Below, one piece after another: positions 32,138-32,597 of a DNA stretch of 32,597 nt. This stretch comes from Paracoccaceae bacterium (GTDB lineage: Bacteria; Pseudomonadota; Alphaproteobacteria; Rhodobacterales; Rhodobacteraceae). Numbering within the stretch: position 1 is the first letter of the stretch; each line of letters starts with the position of its first letter. The stretch spans positions 1-32,597 of the forward strand of contig JABSSA010000023.1 in NCBI GenBank assembly GCA_013214665.1, in the 5' to 3' direction. A program made the translations under genes and the position numbers. The notes under the pieces are model-generated. The model saw nothing but the letters and a program-made list of their open reading frames with translations. It did no database searches and had not been told where the DNA came from.

Positions 32138-32597
32138 ATGTCTGCACTAAAAATAAAAAAAGGCTCCAACAGCCATTCCGCCTACAACCTACGGCCCACC
32201 TTTTCTGACATCGAGGAACGCCATACTCTGGCGGTCCTCGTTGACAACGAAGCGGGTGTTTTGGCTCGTGTAATTGGGCTTTTCTCGGGACGTGGATACA
32301 ACATCGACAGCCTGACCGTGGCCGAAGTGGATCATGGCGGACATTTGAGCCGCATCACCATCGTGACCACGGGCACGCCACAGGTTATCGAACAAATCAA
32401 AGCGCAACTCGGCCGGATTGTTTCGGTTCACGAGGTGCATGACCTCACCGTTGAAGGCCCCAGTGTTGAGCGCGAGTTGGCCATGTTCAAAGTTGCAGGC
32501 CAGGGTGAAAAACGGGTTGAAGCGCTGCGGCTGGCGGACATTTTCCGCGCCAACGTCGTGGACAGCACGCTTGAGAGTTTTGTCTTTGAGATCACCG
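32138..32597 (+). CDS. ilvN: Acetolactate synthase small (regulatory) subunit, 3' partial
   Basis: The first 153 codons of the regulatory subunit, cut by the right edge of the window. After a short polar N-terminal extension ('MSALKIKKGSNSHSAYNLRP') the ACT domain follows: 'HTLAVLVDNEAGVLARVIGL' and 'FSGRGYNIDSLTVAEVDHG', which binds valine for feedback inhibition, then 'HEVHDLTVEGPSVERELAMFKV' of the second domain. It lies 26 bases after ilvB. The ribosome-binding site is weak (AAGAAAGA), which suggests coupling to ilvB. Confidence 0.95.
   Translation, partial: MSALKIKKGSNSHSAYNLRPTFSDIEERHTLAVLVDNEAGVLARVIGLFSGRGYNIDSLTVAEVDHGGHLSRITIVTTGTPQVIEQIKAQLGRIVSVHEVHDLTVEGPSVERELAMFKVAGQGEKRVEALRLADIFRANVVDSTLESFVFEIT

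Noticed and set aside
1-32597. CRISPR arrays, insertion sequences, prophage genes
   Set aside because: No regularly spaced repeats, transposase or phage genes were seen.

Overview
The window looks like a chromosomal piece of a marine alphaproteobacterium of the Rhodobacteraceae (Roseobacter group). This rests on the moderately high GC content, an aa3-type cytochrome oxidase subunit I of Paracoccus/Rhodobacter type, an L9 with a long acidic tail, abundant TRAP and tripartite tricarboxylate (TTT) transporters, and the general protein flavour. It is a judgement from sequence character, not from a database search.

Region 1 (1-5469, + strand) is a tightly packed catabolic-looking operon that begins left of the window: a cytosine-deaminase-like amidohydrolase, an FAD-linked oxidase, two tandem flavodoxin-fold NAD(P)H oxidoreductases, a 2-oxoglutarate/Fe(II) dioxygenase and a creatininase-family amidohydrolase. 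Several junctions are ATGA overlaps. It converges at 5470-5542 on a striking three-way-junction palindrome.

Region 2 (5543-11255, - strand) is a TTT transporter operon of unusual make-up. Between the periplasmic binding protein (TctC-like) and the fused TctA-TctB permease lie a SAM-dependent methyltransferase and a free-standing cyanophycin-synthetase-type ATP-grasp ligase without its Mur-ligase half. This is the most novel part of the window. The two convergent operons may serve one nitrogenous substrate.

Region 3 (11405-20868) is mostly housekeeping: tRNA-Leu(GAG), a secreted peptidoglycan-binding-like protein, a DsbA/FrnE-type oxidoreductase, lipB, ctaD, a DM13 protein divergent from a TetR regulator with a candidate operator between them, a YceI protein, a small membrane protein, the rpsF-rpsR-rplI ribosomal operon with a candidate leader hairpin, and a DinB-family protein.

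Region 4 (21117-23326) holds a PQQ-type aldose dehydrogenase, a DUF4329/JAB-like lipoprotein and a 430-base spacer with a long imperfect palindrome. Region 5 (23327-30085) is a TRAP operon (binding protein, small permease, very large permease, - strand) divergent from a Cache-domain histidine kinase and its LuxR-type response regulator, which probably control it. Region 6 (30171-32597, + strand) is the branched-chain amino-acid operon ilvB-ilvN, preceded by a convincing transcription attenuator with an Ile/Val/Leu-rich leader peptide. ilvN runs off the right edge.
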